64,000 nucleotides of DNA from Acanthochlamys bracteata. Its lineage: Eukaryota; Streptophyta; Magnoliopsida; Pandanales; Velloziaceae. The notes under the pieces were generated by a model. That model saw only the letters and a list, made by a program, of their open reading frames with translations, was not told where the DNA came from and did no database searches. Positions 1 to 13,031 of this stretch are shown here, piece after piece (position 1 is the first letter of the stretch; the number at the start of each line of letters is the position of its first letter). A program made the position numbers and the translations under genes. The DNA lies in NCBI GenBank assembly GCA_019914995.1, contig CM034140.1, forward strand, positions 6,572,001 to 6,636,000. The letters run 5' to 3'.

Positions 1-3000
1 GTTTTATGAGGTAAAGTTTAGTGAGAAGTAAATTAAGATTGATTAAAATTCGAAAATTAAAACTTTTGATCAAGATAAAATTTGGTGTAAAAAATCAAAA
101 CAGAGTTTAAAAAAATAATTAAAATACTTTAAGTGATCTGAACTCAATGTAGAAGTAGAAAGTTGGGTGGCTGTTTGGTTTAGATTAACAAAAAAAAAAA
201 TTTTAATTTTTAATTATATATTTTTTAATACATAATTTATAAGTATTTAAAAATTTTATTTAAAATTTAGAAAAAATACAAAAATTCTACATAAAAATAT
301 ATTTATTTATTTATTTATTATTTTTAAAAAATAAAAAAATAAAACTCACTTTTTTAAAAAATAAAAATATTTTTAATTTAAAAATATTTTAGTTTATAAA
401 TACTTTCAAATATCCTTCAATTATGTGGCATTAAACCATGCCCATACCATTAGCGATAACGCAGCCAAACTTTCTCTGCTCATCAGCTCCACAATATAAG
501 CTCAGTAGTAACTGGTTTAGAATTAAAGTCATGTTTGAAATTGCTTTATCAATTTCAATAATTTTTTTTAACTTCAAAAGAATTATACACCATTTTTTTA
601 AAATTATTTTTACAAATTTAAAAAATACAGATAAAATATAAATAAATTATATATATAATATTTATTTAAAATAAGAACTTTCAAATATTTTCTAAAACCA
701 GCTCTGGTTTGAAACCTTTTTGGCTACTCATAATTGCTACAAGAAATTGAAGAATTAGGAAAAGATTTCTATCGAACAAGAAGGAACTTGTGAGTTTAAA
801 AAAGTGAGTTCTGTCCATTCGAAGCAAATTAAAACAGAAAAAATTAAATTCTAGTCAAATTCTGGCAAAAAAAAAAGTTAAGTTTAAATGTGGAGTAATG
901 AAACTATAATACATGCTTCTCTTTTTTAAGCGAGTAAAATGCAGTACATGCTGGTATGATTTCAGATCACTTGCTCTTATTTTAAAAATTATATTTTAAT
1001 TTTTCCATTTATACTTTTTAATATATTTTTTGTAAATATTTAAAAAAATTTTATTTAAAATTTAAAAAAATATAAAAAATTTTATATAGTAAAATTTTAA
1101 GTTATTATTATTATTAAGTATAAAAAGTAAATTTTATTTTAAAAATAATAAAGTACTTTTTTTTTTAAATTTTATTTTAAAATTATTTTCAAACGTTTCT
1201 GACTAATTCGAAATGAAAAAATATTTTGAACTTTTAGAGTAGTAAGTTTGTAACAAAAGCATTAATATAATAAAAATTTTGACTTATCCGAATACTAAAA
1301 ATTATTTATTTTTAAATATGGAATCAAAGTATAATGAACAACTCAATGTTATATCAATTTACATAATGTTTGAGTTTTGCAAATATTTGTGTTTTAAAAA
1401 TTCTTTCATGAAAAACACAAGTGACTTCGCAAAATATTTCATTAATATTCAAACTCATAAGATGTATTTGATTGAACCAATAACACCTGCTCTATAATGT
1501 AATTGTATTATTAATTTCAGGGAATTTCATCTTAAACAACATACAAGATAGATTTCAATTTAATGAAAAGAGGAAGCAAATTTTGACAGCTTTCATTTGC
1601 GAAGGAAGTTAATTTGAGAGCGGTGTTTATATCATGGTCATATAGAAGTGGTAATATATATTAACAGGTTTGAATCAAACTTATATAATAATCAAATTAA
1701 AATTATTTAATTTTTAATATGATCTATATATTTATAAAAATTAAAATTATCAATTCTAATTTAATTTATTTAATACATGATCAAATTTGAATCAGCCCAT
1801 TTAATAATTAAAATTATTAAAACGAAAGCTATAAAAATAACTTTTTAATAATAATATGTAAAAATTATTAGATATCATATATCCAAGAAAAAATAATATA
1901 AAATTTGACAAAAATCTGTAAATTAAATAAAAAATTAATCAAAGTATAATAAGTTATATATATATATATATAAAAGTTAAATTTTAATATTATTATTCTA
2001 AATATTTTTTAATTGCAAATAATATATGTTACACAAATAATTATACTAACTAATTAGGTCAATTTCGGATCAATTCAAATCTAACTCGAATTTATTTAAT
2101 TTACCGAATCAATTTTAGGTTGATTCAAAATTAACCCAAATTCGATTGACAAATGCGAATCCGACTTAAATAGATCAATTTTGAATTGGATTTAGATCAG
2201 CTCATGTAGTGCTATCTTATAGTCTTAAAACACATTTTAGTAACACATTAGCAACATAACTATATAAGCTCAATAAAATTATATTAATTAGCTGTGGATG
2301 AAGATCATATAAAATTGAAACAATATTTGCCGATTTTATCCAACCATATAATTTGGAGGCACTACCATAGAACCAACATATCAACCCAGATTGAACGTTA
2401 TATAAGAATTTTGCCCAAAACTCGTGTGTATCAGTTTTCTCCTTTTTTTTTTTGGACCGATAATTTACTTATATATTCACTTTTAGAAATAATTAAATAT
2501 AAAATCTAATTCACTTCAAAATTCTATTCTTGAGAATTCACTTTAGTTTAACTAACGGTATTATTCATTTGCACCGAACACTACTTACTTAGTTTCGAGT
2601 TTGTTATTTTACGTATTTTAATATCACTCCAAATTTTATTTTTATGTCGAACTTATTTTTATTAAAAGTTTATTTTAAATTTTACTACATATATTTCAAA
2701 CAAACCCTTATTAATGGGGAGAAATGTAAGAAACATGTGTACATGTCACTAAGATGATATTACGTTGCCTTCCATGATTAAGACATCACATTAAGCAGCG
2801 ACCAAGGACTAAAACAAAGATCTCGTACGCGGCAACAACTAAAAAATCTCGTTTGAAGTGAACCAGGGAGAAAGAAACAAAATTTTGCAAGCTAGGACCC
2901 ATTTCCAAGGTAATGTCACCTAAGTGGGGTCATTCGAAAGTACTTTTAAAATAAATTTTTTAAAATAAAAATTATTTTTATTTTTATTTAAAAAAAAATA

Positions 3001-3691
3001 AAAATATGAATAAAAAAATTTTATTATATAAAATATTTTTATATTTTTAAATAAAATTTTTAAATATTTATAAAATACATATTAAAAAACATAAAATATA
3101 AAATTAAAAAATTTAGTTTTTGATAAGTTAAAGTAAGATGGCCTCTAAAAATGTGTTTGGTAGGGCATAATAAACACTTTTTTTTTATTTTTTTTATTTT
3201 ATATTTTTTAATATATATTTATAAATATTTAGAAATTTATTTAAAAATTTAAATAATGTAAGCAAATTTTACGTAATAAAATTTTTTTATTATATATTTT
3301 TATTATTTTTTAAAAAATAATAAAAATAATTTTCAATTTAAAAAAATTCTATTTTATAATCAATTCAAAACGCACCCTAAAACTATTATTTCGGTAGTAA
3401 ACTTAAAAGCATCACTTTTTACCAATAAATGGCGATGCCAATTATTGATCAAAATAAAAAAAATCCCAAACTGGATTGTGATGCACAGCATGCCACGTAC
3501 CAAAATTTTATCCAAAACCATTAAATATAACTTTGAGAGACTAAAATGAAAAAATGTGTGATTTATTTTTGTTCACCGTTCGTGCTCCATGAAATCTTCT
3601 ATATCATGCAAAGAACAGAACAGAACATTACCAATTAATTTCACGTGCTCGTTAATTTTAATCGTTCTCTTCCGAAGCTCCAATGCGGGCC
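1..3691. other. AT-rich intergenic DNA with MITE remnants
   Basis: No supportable gene. Short ORFs here start at arbitrary codons in AT-rich sequence and match nothing I know. The stretch holds AT-rich MITE-like blocks (about 180-400, 1000-1180, 2935-3125, 3149-3377), a (TA)n run at 1955-1972, and at about 1647-2210 a decayed relative of the hAT-like MITE found intact at 33924-34464. Its 3' part should include the downstream region of the hydroperoxide lyase gene, which is transcribed toward it. Confidence 0.7.
3149..3377. repeat. Tourist-like AT-rich MITE, copy 1
   Basis: A 229-bp AT-rich block flanked on both sides by TAA (3146-3148 and 3378-3380). Its ends are imperfect inverted repeats of the kind xxxTGxGTTTxG; the right end is CGCACCC. 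A TAA/TTA duplication plus short GC-containing ends on an AT-rich self-complementary interior is the pattern of PIF/Harbinger (Tourist) MITEs. Assignment to that superfamily is inference from ends and flanks only. Confidence 0.6.
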
Positions 3692-5119
3692 CTACTGTCT
3701 CTTTCTTGGCTCCATCTTCGTGAAGCTCAGCGACCCATCGCACTCGAACTCATCGTATCGACGGAAAATCTCTGCCACAAACATGCATGCCGTCGCTGTG
3801 ACGTAATCCTTCGCCGCGCATTGCTTGTTCGTCGGCCCCGGCGTTCCAGTCTGCGGCCCGTTCGACCAGAACAAATACTTCAGCAGATTTTTGTTCTTCG
3901 CGAACCGGTCCGGTATGAACTTTTCCGGGTTATCGAAAACCTTTGGATCTCTCATCGCTAACGGCTGGTACCCGCAGAGCACCTCTCCTTTCTTGACTTG
4001 GAACGTTGCGTCGTTGGATGATAGATCGAAGTCTTGCCGTGCACGTCCGAACTGTAACGGCACCGGAGGGTTCATACGGAGAATTTCGTATACCGTTGAT
4101 TTCACCAGCTCCATCTTCTTCACCGTTTCAAAACAAGGTAATCCGTCGTCGCCTAAAACATCTCTTACTTCTTGCCGGAGCTTCGCCTGCAGCTCAACGT
4201 TGTTTTTTCCTATTGTAGTTATCAGTGACGGAAGAAAAACGGAGAACCCGCCGTAGGCGTTGAAGCCGAGGATGAACAGAATGTTATTGATGGCTTCCTT
4301 TTCGCCGATGCCGTAAGTGTCAGCGAGCTCGATAGCTTGCCTGCCTTCCTTCTCGAAGAAGTTGTAAAGCTTGTTGTAACCACCGGCGACGAGAAAGAAA
4401 GGGTAAGGGAAAGAGTGGAGGAAGATCTCTTCCAGCGGTTGCAGGATGCCGAGCTTCAACGTCGGCAACAGTTGTAAGGCAAGCCATTTATCCAGCGTTG
4501 CGAACCCCCAGTCGGCGATCTCCTTCGAAGACGAAACATCTGCGCCGGCTATAGCCTTGCAGAGAAACGAGAAGATGAATCTCTGTAACGGAACGAGCAC
4601 GCTGGCTTTACTCTTGTTTGCTATTTCGTTCTCCAACAAAGAAAACATTTCTCCAGCACACCGGAGAAACTCCGACTCCCATAAACTAGAACTTCGACGT
4701 AGAATCTCCATGCAGAAGCTCTTCACCTGATTATGCTCCGGCTCAGTAGTGTCCCTATAAACACCGACGCGCGTCCCGCCGGTGAATTTAAGACTAGGCA
4801 TGTATGCTCCAATAAGAATATCGCGCTTATCTATTAAGGAGTTGTCGAATAATGTTGCGAATGCTGAACAGTCTACGACAGCGACCACGCGTGAGTCGAT
4901 GCCGACGAAGAAAGGGAAGGTCGGCGGCATGTTGGTTCGAAAGACGGTGCTGTTGTGGTCGGCCATTCGGCGGCGGAAGAAGGTGTCCGGACCTTGGAAC
5001 CAGAAATAATCGAGACGGTCTTTTAACGGACCGATGAAGGGAAGGCCGTAGCTTCCCGGAATTGAACGGATTGGCAGTGCTGGCTTTGCCATTGAAGAAG
5101 AAGCGAAGATGGGTACCAT
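3692..5119 (-). CDS. HPL: CYP74B-type fatty acid hydroperoxide lyase
   Basis: Cytochrome P450 of the CYP74 clan, most like 13-hydroperoxide lyase, which cleaves 13-hydroperoxides of linolenic/linoleic acid into C6 aldehydes (green-leaf volatiles) and C12 oxo-acids, usually in plastids, without O2 or a reductase. The 475-residue protein is intact and intronless. Visible marks: the N-terminal IPGSYGLPFIGP block (20-31), TVFRTN (58-63), the I-helix region LFILGFNAYGG (281-291) with the CYP74 Asn replacing the usual P450 Thr region, EILR (345-348), and the haem loop SNGPQTGTP...NKQCAAKD with Cys434. The GPQTGTP-NKQCAAKD form resembles CYP74B rather than allene oxide synthase. The start lies in ACCATGG; a second Met at residue 10 is also possible. 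The first residues are a weak plastid signal. Divinyl ether synthase is a less likely alternative. Confidence 0.93.
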   Translation of the reverse strand: MVPIFASSSMAKPALPIRSIPGSYGLPFIGPLKDRLDYFWFQGPDTFFRRRMADHNSTVFRTNMPPTFPFFVGIDSRVVAVVDCSAFATLFDNSLIDKRDILIGAYMPSLKFTGGTRVGVYRDTTEPEHNQVKSFCMEILRRSSSLWESEFLRCAGEMFSLLENEIANKSKASVLVPLQRFIFSFLCKAIAGADVSSSKEIADWGFATLDKWLALQLLPTLKLGILQPLEEIFLHSFPYPFFLVAGGYNKLYNFFEKEGRQAIELADTYGIGEKEAINNILFILGFNAYGGFSVFLPSLITTIGKNNVELQAKLRQEVRDVLGDDGLPCFETVKKMELVKSTVYEILRMNPPVPLQFGRARQDFDLSSNDATFQVKKGEVLCGYQPLAMRDPKVFDNPEKFIPDRFAKNKNLLKYLFWSNGPQTGTPGPTNKQCAAKDYVTATACMFVAEIFRRYDEFECDGSLSFTKMEPRKRQ

Positions 5120-7285
5120 GGTAACGCAAGCAGTAGTAGATAGCTAGCTAGCGAGTGTAAGGTTGATTATTTGTGTGAATGTTTGTTGTTTCAGTTGATT
5201 GATCTACAGATTTTGTTGCTGGTTGGTTTTCGTAATGATTTGAGTGCTGGACATTGATGTGAATGTTTCTGAGATATGTTTTTTTTTTTTAGGAACGAAA
5301 TCTATGGACATAAAACTCTTTTGAAATCTGATAGAAAACACCTCTATTAACTTTCAAAAAATTGTGAAGTTTTCAAAATTACATTTTTACGAAGTAATTT
5401 TATATAAAACCTCACTAAATTTTTATTAAAAATTCTCTTAAATTCAGTTAAATACAAAAATTTTATCAAAAATAAAATCACTAAAGATAAAAGTTTTATC
5501 GATTTTAAAATTTAAATCAAAATTCGGATAAAATTAAAAAAATTTACTTAAAATAGTATAGTTCTGGTGATATGAATTCATCAAATTTAAAATTTAAATT
5601 TAAAATTTGATAATCTTAATAATATTTGCATCATCAAAAAACGAATGTCTATGAAGATAATTAATTATACATATATGTATTATGATATTGTTATTAATAC
5701 TTAAAATTGACCAATATTGATTGAGGTTATGAAACAAAATATTGTTCACAAATTATTTTACTTTTGTAAGAAATTATTCGTTTTTATTTGTTGTTGAACA
5801 ACCGGTTAAAAATTAAAGCTTATATTGTCGTTTTATTTTTGTATTTGAGACCGGAGAGATTTGATTTTGTCAAAATGAACTTATTGGTACATATTTGCAA
5901 AATCTCGAAATGTACTCGATAAACAGTGAAATTTTGCAAGAAGAAGGATATAAAAGTACGTTTATGCCCTTTACTCCGTTTTGAATAATTCTAAATTAAT
6001 CAACACCACAAAATTTTTTTATTATTCATGGCACCAATATTTATTTTAAATACGGTTGCACCGTAGAGTGCAATCCGAGTGCGACCCGGATGCGACTAAG
6101 TCCTTATGATCTCATTTGATACTAACATTACTGATCATATTTGATCACAATTTAAAATAATTTTATAAAATAAAATAAATTCTCTTTTTAGATTATAATT
6201 ATTTTTAAATAAGAGATTATTATTTTAATTAGTTAGATTATAATATATATATAACATTTTGTCATAAATTTTATAATTAATTAAAATTGTGCGATTTTAT
6301 GCTATCAGTGAAGGTATTTTTTAAATATTTGTATATTTTATTTTTTTTTAGTAAATTTTTCTTTATTGAAAGTCTATTTAGTATCAATATTTACTTATAC
6401 ATATAGATAGATATTTATTATATTATTATGAATCAATGTTTGCTTTAAAATTTTTTACGAATACACATAATAGAAGGTTAGATTTCTTTCTCTCAAATGT
6501 TAAAAGCAAATCTCGAGAAGGTTGCACAAAAACTTAATTTTGAGTTGGACGTGAATTCTGGTGCGTTTGACTTAGCTTATCAAAAAAATAATTTTTTAAT
6601 TTTTAATTTTATATTTTTAATATATATTTTATAAATATGTAGAAAATTTATTTAAAAATTTAAAAATATAAAAGATTTTATATAGTAAAATATTTTTATT
6701 ATATATATTTATTTTTTAAAAAATAAAAAATAAAACTCATACTTTAAAAAAAATATTTTTATTTTAAAAAAACTTTATTTCAATTGCGTAGTCGGCACGA
6801 TGCACTAAAACATAAGCTTCCAAAAGCCAACATCTAGCAATAAGCCAATTACTACCATACATGTTCCTAATTCTCCATTCATGTCCAAATTAAAACAACC
6901 AACAAAATTAAAACACATAGTTTCAAGAAGAAGATGGCCAACCTAGAGCTCTAGCTAGCTAAGTAGTTTTAACAAACTGATGAAAGTCAATACCCGAACC
7001 ATCAACACCAACTCAAACTTGAAATGTTTTTGATCTTCTTCTTCTGATTAATTCTTTCGCAAATTCAGTCGAAGAAAATCTTGAACATGGAAGAACTGTT
7101 AAGGTGCGTTCTTGACTTTCTAATGCTGCTGCAGGTATATATATAGAGAGAGCAAAGAGCTCCAAGTTCTCCACCCTCCTATCCTGTTCAGTAACATTTC
7201 ACGACATGCAATTAATCAGTAACTCGAGTTTTCTGTTCATGAAAATTAATTGTGGAAGAAGAATCACCTGATGATCATCAGCATA
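5120..7285. other. Spacer between hydroperoxide lyase and HDG2-like gene
   Basis: About 2.2 kb holding the hydroperoxide lyase promoter (next to 5120, minus strand) and the 3' region of the HDG2-like gene (next to 7285). It is AT-rich, with a MITE-like block at about 6556-6815. I see no coding sequence. Confidence 0.6.
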
Positions 7286-10200
7286 TCACTGACAGTTTTC
7301 CGGGGAGACAGAAGCTTTGATTCTCTCAACGGTGCAAGCAATGAGACTGTTAACAGTAGCTACTGAACCGAGCGAAAGCTTAGCAGTTGGAACGGAATCA
7401 ACTAAAATCTGGAACGCAACGGTCAGTAAAGACCCGCCGGAACCAACATCGGTAATGTTTTCATTGTTTTTTTCAGCTTGAGTTTGATCAGCTACTGATG
7501 GACCGTCGGGAAGGATAGCAAACCCTGAAGGGAGAAGTGCGACGTAATCTGGATCGCCACCGTTGATCACAACGTTCATGGCAACTACGTCTACCGGCGC
7601 GTAGATCACGTACGAGCCTGTTGAGTCTGTGCAGCTCTCTTGCAGTATGAGCATGTTGCTTTGGTTCGAATTGGTACTCTGATCGATAGCACAAACATAT
7701 TAAATTATGTAATCATCTCTTGAATCTACCTGAATTTTTTTTTAATTTAATTTTTAAACTTACATTGACTCGTAGAAGAGAGACGCAGTTGCCTTGATCA
7801 CGCCCATTAGCGATGTGTGCCATTTCTTGTACTACGCCACCGTTCGATAAAATGTCCCACTGAAAAAAAAAGACAGTTTCTTTTTATAAACGCAGAAACC
7901 ATACCTTCTGAATTAATGACAGGAAAAAAAAAATTAAAGAAGTTGTTTGAAATCGGCGCACCTCGCTACGGGAGCTTTCATCTCTAAGAAAATCGAACAC
8001 TCTCTTCGGAGGCACAGGGAGCCAGAACGAAGTAGCAGCATTGAGCACGATACCAGGTGGTCTGCCAGGATCGTCGATGCTCTTTCTAGTCATGACTCTT
8101 ACATCTTCTGCGCCGCTGCCTGAAAGAGTTGTCCATTGGTGTGTAGTTGATGCAGAGACGCCACCACAGAAACTCATCACCATTCTTTCAGCTAGCTTCA
8201 GCATACTCTTCCTTCCTTCAGGTGATGTTATCACTACCGGAAAGAAAATGCAAATTTTCATCAAAACGTCAATCTTTTTGTTGCAATTACTATTGGAAAT
8301 TAAGTTTTTTTTTTTACCCCCAAGTTCGACTGAAGGAATGTTGCTGGCCATGACACTAGCTAGCCTCTCGCATTGCCTCTCTAGAGTAGACACCCAACGT
8401 TTGGCACCGAAAGCAAGTCCTGAGTTCACGAGCTGCCGATATATGCTGTGAACGGATCGATCGTCGACTTCGACATGTTCAACCCATGTTACCTGCACAA
8501 GTAATCGTTCATATGATTCAAGCAAATTCCATGAAATCAAACAGATAAGTACTGATTGAGAAAATTTGCACAAGTTTACCTTGGAGTACCCGTTCGGCAT
8601 TTCTTGAATAAGGCAACCGGACGGCCTTCTGCGGCACCTGAGAACTGGACTTGGACGCAAGCTGTCTAAGGAAACATCAACAACTGCCCAAGTTCCTTCG
8701 CCGTGTTGTTTGCAGTATCTTACAAACAAGCTCTCCCTTGTCGGAACAAGTGGTGATGGCACTTGAAATTCAGCAGACATCTGAAGATTGTAGTCCAGAA
8801 TTTACGGTTAATTATACTATCATAAAATGTCCAAGCCTTCATCTCACAAGGTTTGAAGTACACATATGCATACCACTTGCAAGGCACCATTGTAGTTTCC
8901 TGCAATTCCAGTTGATAGAACTTCCAAAGTTAACGCTCTGGATACGATTCCGGCAAACATACTCGACCATTGGTTCTATGACAAACCATACATTTGCTAA
9001 GAAATACTGATATGCAAATTTCAGCTGCCGTAAAAGAAGCAGATGACAGTTTGTAAAATTTACCGCATTCATGAAAATCTCAATAAGGTTGATGTGATTC
9101 ATAATCACATTAGCAGTCTCACGAGACGCTTCCGACTTCAATCCGATTGGTTTTGGGCCAAGTCCTCTAGGGAACGACTTAACGTACTCTTCCTCATTGA
9201 GCCTCTCCATTGCGTTGTTATCAATACTGCCTGCGGGAATCCACAATGGTTCACCCAGCTTTGCCATCCTGACAAGTTCTTCCATAGCAGCGACCGCAAG
9301 TTCAACGACCATCGGCTTTTCAATCTCCGATTGTCCGGTTACGGACCTCAGCAGCTCTCCTGCACTAAACATCTCGCAATCGAGACCCGTTTGAACTCCT
9401 GAACTCTTTACAGAGAGGTCTAATGGAGCAACAGAGCCGATCGGCGGGGGCATTAGTAGATAGTTGGTCGTCATCGGTTTGCCTACGTACTTTGCAGCAA
9501 TACCTGATATCCTGTCGATCTGTTCATTACCAAAATGCAGGTAAAATTATGAAATGTTTGGAAAACTATGATTTAGAAAGCACGCGAATGTTATATACCT
9601 CTTCCCTTAAGCGGGCGTTTTCAACTCTAAGTTGGTGTTCGTCGAAGGACATCTCACCAAGTGCTGCAGGTCCGCCGCAGTTTGGGCATGATGCGTTGGT
9701 TATGGCTTCCTTGTACCGGAGATTCTCCGCTCGGAGCTTCTCGTTCTCTGTTCGGAGCTGTTGGTTCTCTTGCCTGTCATTCTGAGTCTGTGTCCAAGAA
9801 CAACAAGATCAATAAACAAAAATTAACATAAAGTAGCTTGAATGAACTGGTTTTTCAAACTATTAAAGATTTCATTTTTATACAAAAAATTAGCACACAT
9901 TCTAACTTTGGTTTCTTGAAAAGAACAAAAACCTTCATTTGGGTTCTCTTGTTTTGGAACCAAAACTTCACTTGCAAAGGTTCCAATCCCAGTTCCCTGC
10001 TCAGTTCCTTCCTTTGCTTATCATCTGGATGAGGGCATTCTTTGAAGAACCTGGACCAAAACAACAAATTCAATCAACAAACCACAACACTAGAATTAAA
10101 ACATGCAATGCACATCTGAGCACATACTAATCTGTTTCGGAAAATTTTTTAAAACTTACGCTTCCATTTCTTGGATCTGGTGTTGAGTGTGACGATGGTA

Positions 10201-11344
10201 CCGTTTCCTCTTAGGTCGTTGATTCAGGTCCTGATCGTCACCGGAGGCGCCACCTCCTTCCAAGTTCTCACTACCTGACTTGCTTTCGAAATCATCGTCA
10301 CGCAGTCTAGCCATTTCTGAACTCTCGGCGCCGGCCGTGACCTGCGCCATCTGGTCTAGTTGCTGCTGGAAATTAGGAATCTGCTGTTCTTCCAACAAGT
10401 TAGGCTGCAGCAATTCATTACAAACACAATGAAAAATAGTAAGCAAAACGCCTTGAGAAATCAAGTGCTTCAAATATCTATATCTGAAATTAATTATGTA
10501 AGCGAATAATATGCTAATTTAATTGCATTATTACATCTAGTTGGAAAAAAAATGCATTAAGTTATTGAAGATTAATTCCCAAAAAGGATAAGGAAGAAGA
10601 ATTAATTTGAAGGTAAAATGATAGAAATCTAAGCAAGATAATAAATGTACGATTTAATAAAAGCAAAAAATGGTAGAAAAAAACAAATCCTTCATTACCT
10701 CTTTCATTCAATTCTCTTAACTTGAAATTTTGAAACTAGAGACAACAAAGCCAACTACTACTTGAAAATTTGGACAACAATAATAAAGTAGTTTCACTCT
10801 CTTTCACACACTTCTTTTCTCTGCATGAGATGAAGTTAATGGTTATGAACAAGGAAATGAAACTAGAGAGAGATCGAAGAACATAAAGTTCTTGTATACT
10901 TTTTTTTCTGAGCATTGTTTCTTCTTCCTGGAAAGAAGAAAACCTTTTCATCTCTCTCTCTCACTCTCACTACAGAATTTAAACCAAATTCAATCTTCCA
11001 TTCCCAAAAAAAAAAAAAATAATAAACTTTGCATGCATGCACTAACACATACATAAACATCAAAAACCTTGCTCAAGAAATTAATCAAATTTAAAAGATC
11101 ACACAACACGGTCACATATATATATACATGAAAATGGAAACAATTGCAGAAAGAAAATTACATATTGAAGCTGTAGAAGATGTTGTTGTTGTCTTGAATA
11201 ATCGTCTACCTGCCCGAGCGTTAACGGAGAGGACCCGAAAGATCCAACTCCGCCGCTTCCGGCAATACCAACACCTCCTCCGCTGCCATTTCTTCCGATC
11301 ATTGACTGAATATTTCTTGCTGGTATCATGATCCCTGATGGCAT
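7286..11344 (-). CDS. HDG2: HD-ZIP IV homeodomain-START transcription factor, HDG2-like
   Basis: Epidermal (L1-layer) regulator family, nuclear, binding L1 boxes; HDG2 relatives promote trichome, stomatal and cuticle gene programmes. Eleven coding exons in phase: 11344-11210, 10404-10160, 10050-9933, 9787-9599, 9519-9064, 8975-8874, 8780-8580, 8492-8318, 8233-7962, 7859-7764, 7678-7286, giving 793 aa, normal for the class. Domain order: Gly/Ser-rich N-terminus; acidic [11 protein letters not shown]; homeodomain [10 protein letters not shown] to [12 protein letters not shown]; the class IV leucine zipper-loop-zipper with CPNCGG; a START domain from about [16 protein letters not shown] to the [11 protein letters not shown] region; then the conserved C-terminal region ending [20 protein letters not shown]. 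The [26 protein letters not shown] zipper and the MIPARN start favour HDG2 over ANL2 or GL2; MERISTEM L1/PDF2 is the nearest alternative. No broken residues seen. A non-coding 5' exon is likely, as in relatives, but is not proven here. Confidence 0.93.
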
Positions 11345-11456
11345 GGTAAATCCTAATTAACTTACTCAACTTAATTGCTCCCTTCGGTACACTAGTTAAC
11401 GACGACCTACTTCTCTCTAGCCAGCTAACTAAAAGCTTTGAAGGTATCTAGGGTTT

Positions 11457-11610
11457 CAGAAAAGAGAGAGAAAAGAGAGAGATAATAACCCTTCTGTAAT
11501 ATCACCACCTAGATAGTTAGTACTAAAGATGAAAATCAAAGAAGACAAGATCTAGAAGAAAAACTATCGATCGATATAGATATGAATATCTCTCTCTCTT
11601 CTCTCTCTTG
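11457..11610 (-). promoter_or_regulatory. GA/CT-rich tracts in 5' leader region of HDG2-like gene
   Basis: Just upstream of the HDG2-like start there is a GA-rich tract (about 11457-11483) and, about 105 bp further on, a CT-rich tract (about 11588-11609). The two are roughly complementary and could pair in RNA or DNA. GAGA-type tracts in plant 5' leaders are known binding sites for BPC proteins; a role here is inference. Confidence 0.45.
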
Positions 11611-13013
11611 TTAATTATGCTTAGAAATTAAACAAGAAAGAAAGCTTTATATGATGATCAATCCAGTTAGCTAGCTATGTTTGATCAAAGTGATGAAGAT
11701 CATAGGATGAACAAGAACAAGAAGAAGCCATGGAATTGTTGAAAGGGAAATGGAAAGAGGGAAACAGCTGGTAAGGGGAGAAGGAAGAAGATAGATGAGT
11801 GGAGTTATTGCGACAAAGCAATAAATGAGAGGAGAAGGGTGTGCGTTTGTGGCGTAATTGCTATGCATGAGTTTAGTGTAAGAAAGAGAGAATGCATTCA
11901 TTTCATTTCATTTCGTTTCATTCAAAGGATTGAATTGAATTGATTTCTATATGTGTTTTTCTTTTGTTGCTGGTTTGATTTTGTGGTTTCATCTTTCAGT
12001 ATATTTATATCTATATATAAATTTTTATTATAATTTTGGTTTTACATTTGGTTTCATGCTTAATAACTAGCTAGGGTTTCCTAAAACAGCAAGACGAAAA
12101 CATTTGCTTGATTTTAGGAAAATTCTTGGTATACATGTTTCACTTGCATAACATTTTAGAGTATAGTAGCATGGGGTATTGAAAAAATTTTCTTTCTTGA
12201 CAAAAAGATTGCATGGTCAATTAATTAGATGCAAGTTTATTCACTAAGTTGGTAGCTTAATTAATTAAAGAGTAATAAGTGTAAAAAAAAAGGCATTAAT
12301 TGAAGAGGTCGTTGAGATTATATTATTAAAAGACTTTGTAGAAATTACTTTGATATATTGTTTTCTCAAATAGCTATCTTATATATAATATATTCGGAAG
12401 TGCTTATAAAATAATTTTTTTTAAATAAATAATGTTTTAGTAATTTTGAAAAACACATAAAAAAGTAAAATAAAAATTAATAAGATCTTATAATTTAATA
12501 TTTTATTATGCTTTTCAAAATTTTAAAAAAATTTCTATATAATATTATAAAAATTTTGTTATGAAATAGGAAATAAAAAGTATTTAAAATGCACAATAAA
12601 GAAATGTCATATTTCACTTGAAAGTGCTTATAAAATGAGTTTTTTTATAATTGATATTATTTTTATCTTATTTTCATAAATAAGCTCTTCTATTTTGATA
12701 AAAAAATAATAAAAAATTAAAAGATATTACTATGTAAAATTTTTTGTATATTTCTAAATTTTAAATAAATCCTGTAAACTATTATAAAAATTTTATTAAA
12801 AAAATAAAAAAATTAATAAATAGCTTTTTTAGAATAGAAAGCCAAACAGTCTCTGAATAATTTATTATAAATTAAGATGAGCATCATTATAAGTAAATAA
12901 ATTAATTAATTATTATATCCATATATATCTTTGTGAGATACAGAGAGTCTTCTTTAATTTATTACAAAAGACAACCAAGTCTTTGCAGCAGTTTGTTTTC
13001 TTTCCTTCAAATA

Positions 13014-13031
13014 TAAATGCATGTACATTTA
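13014..13031. promoter_or_regulatory. Inverted pair of L1-box sequences
   Basis: The 18-bp stretch TAAATGCATGTACATTTA contains the L1-box consensus TAAATGYA on the plus strand (13014-13021) and again on the minus strand (13024-13031), separated by 2 bp. The L1 box is the established target of HD-ZIP IV proteins and is found upstream of several of their own genes. It lies about 1.7 kb upstream of the HDG2-like start codon. Autoregulation is inference; AT-rich DNA gives single chance matches, but an inverted pair is less expected. Confidence 0.5.

Noticed and set aside
3825-4256. Several plus-strand ORFs (60-143 codons) over 3.7-5.1 kb
   Set aside because: Antisense shadows of the intact hydroperoxide lyase gene, which has clear P450 motifs on the minus strand.
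8041-9785. Plus-strand ORFs up to 136 codons over 8.0-9.8 kb
   Set aside because: Antisense to HDG2-like exons and introns; none keeps a domain.
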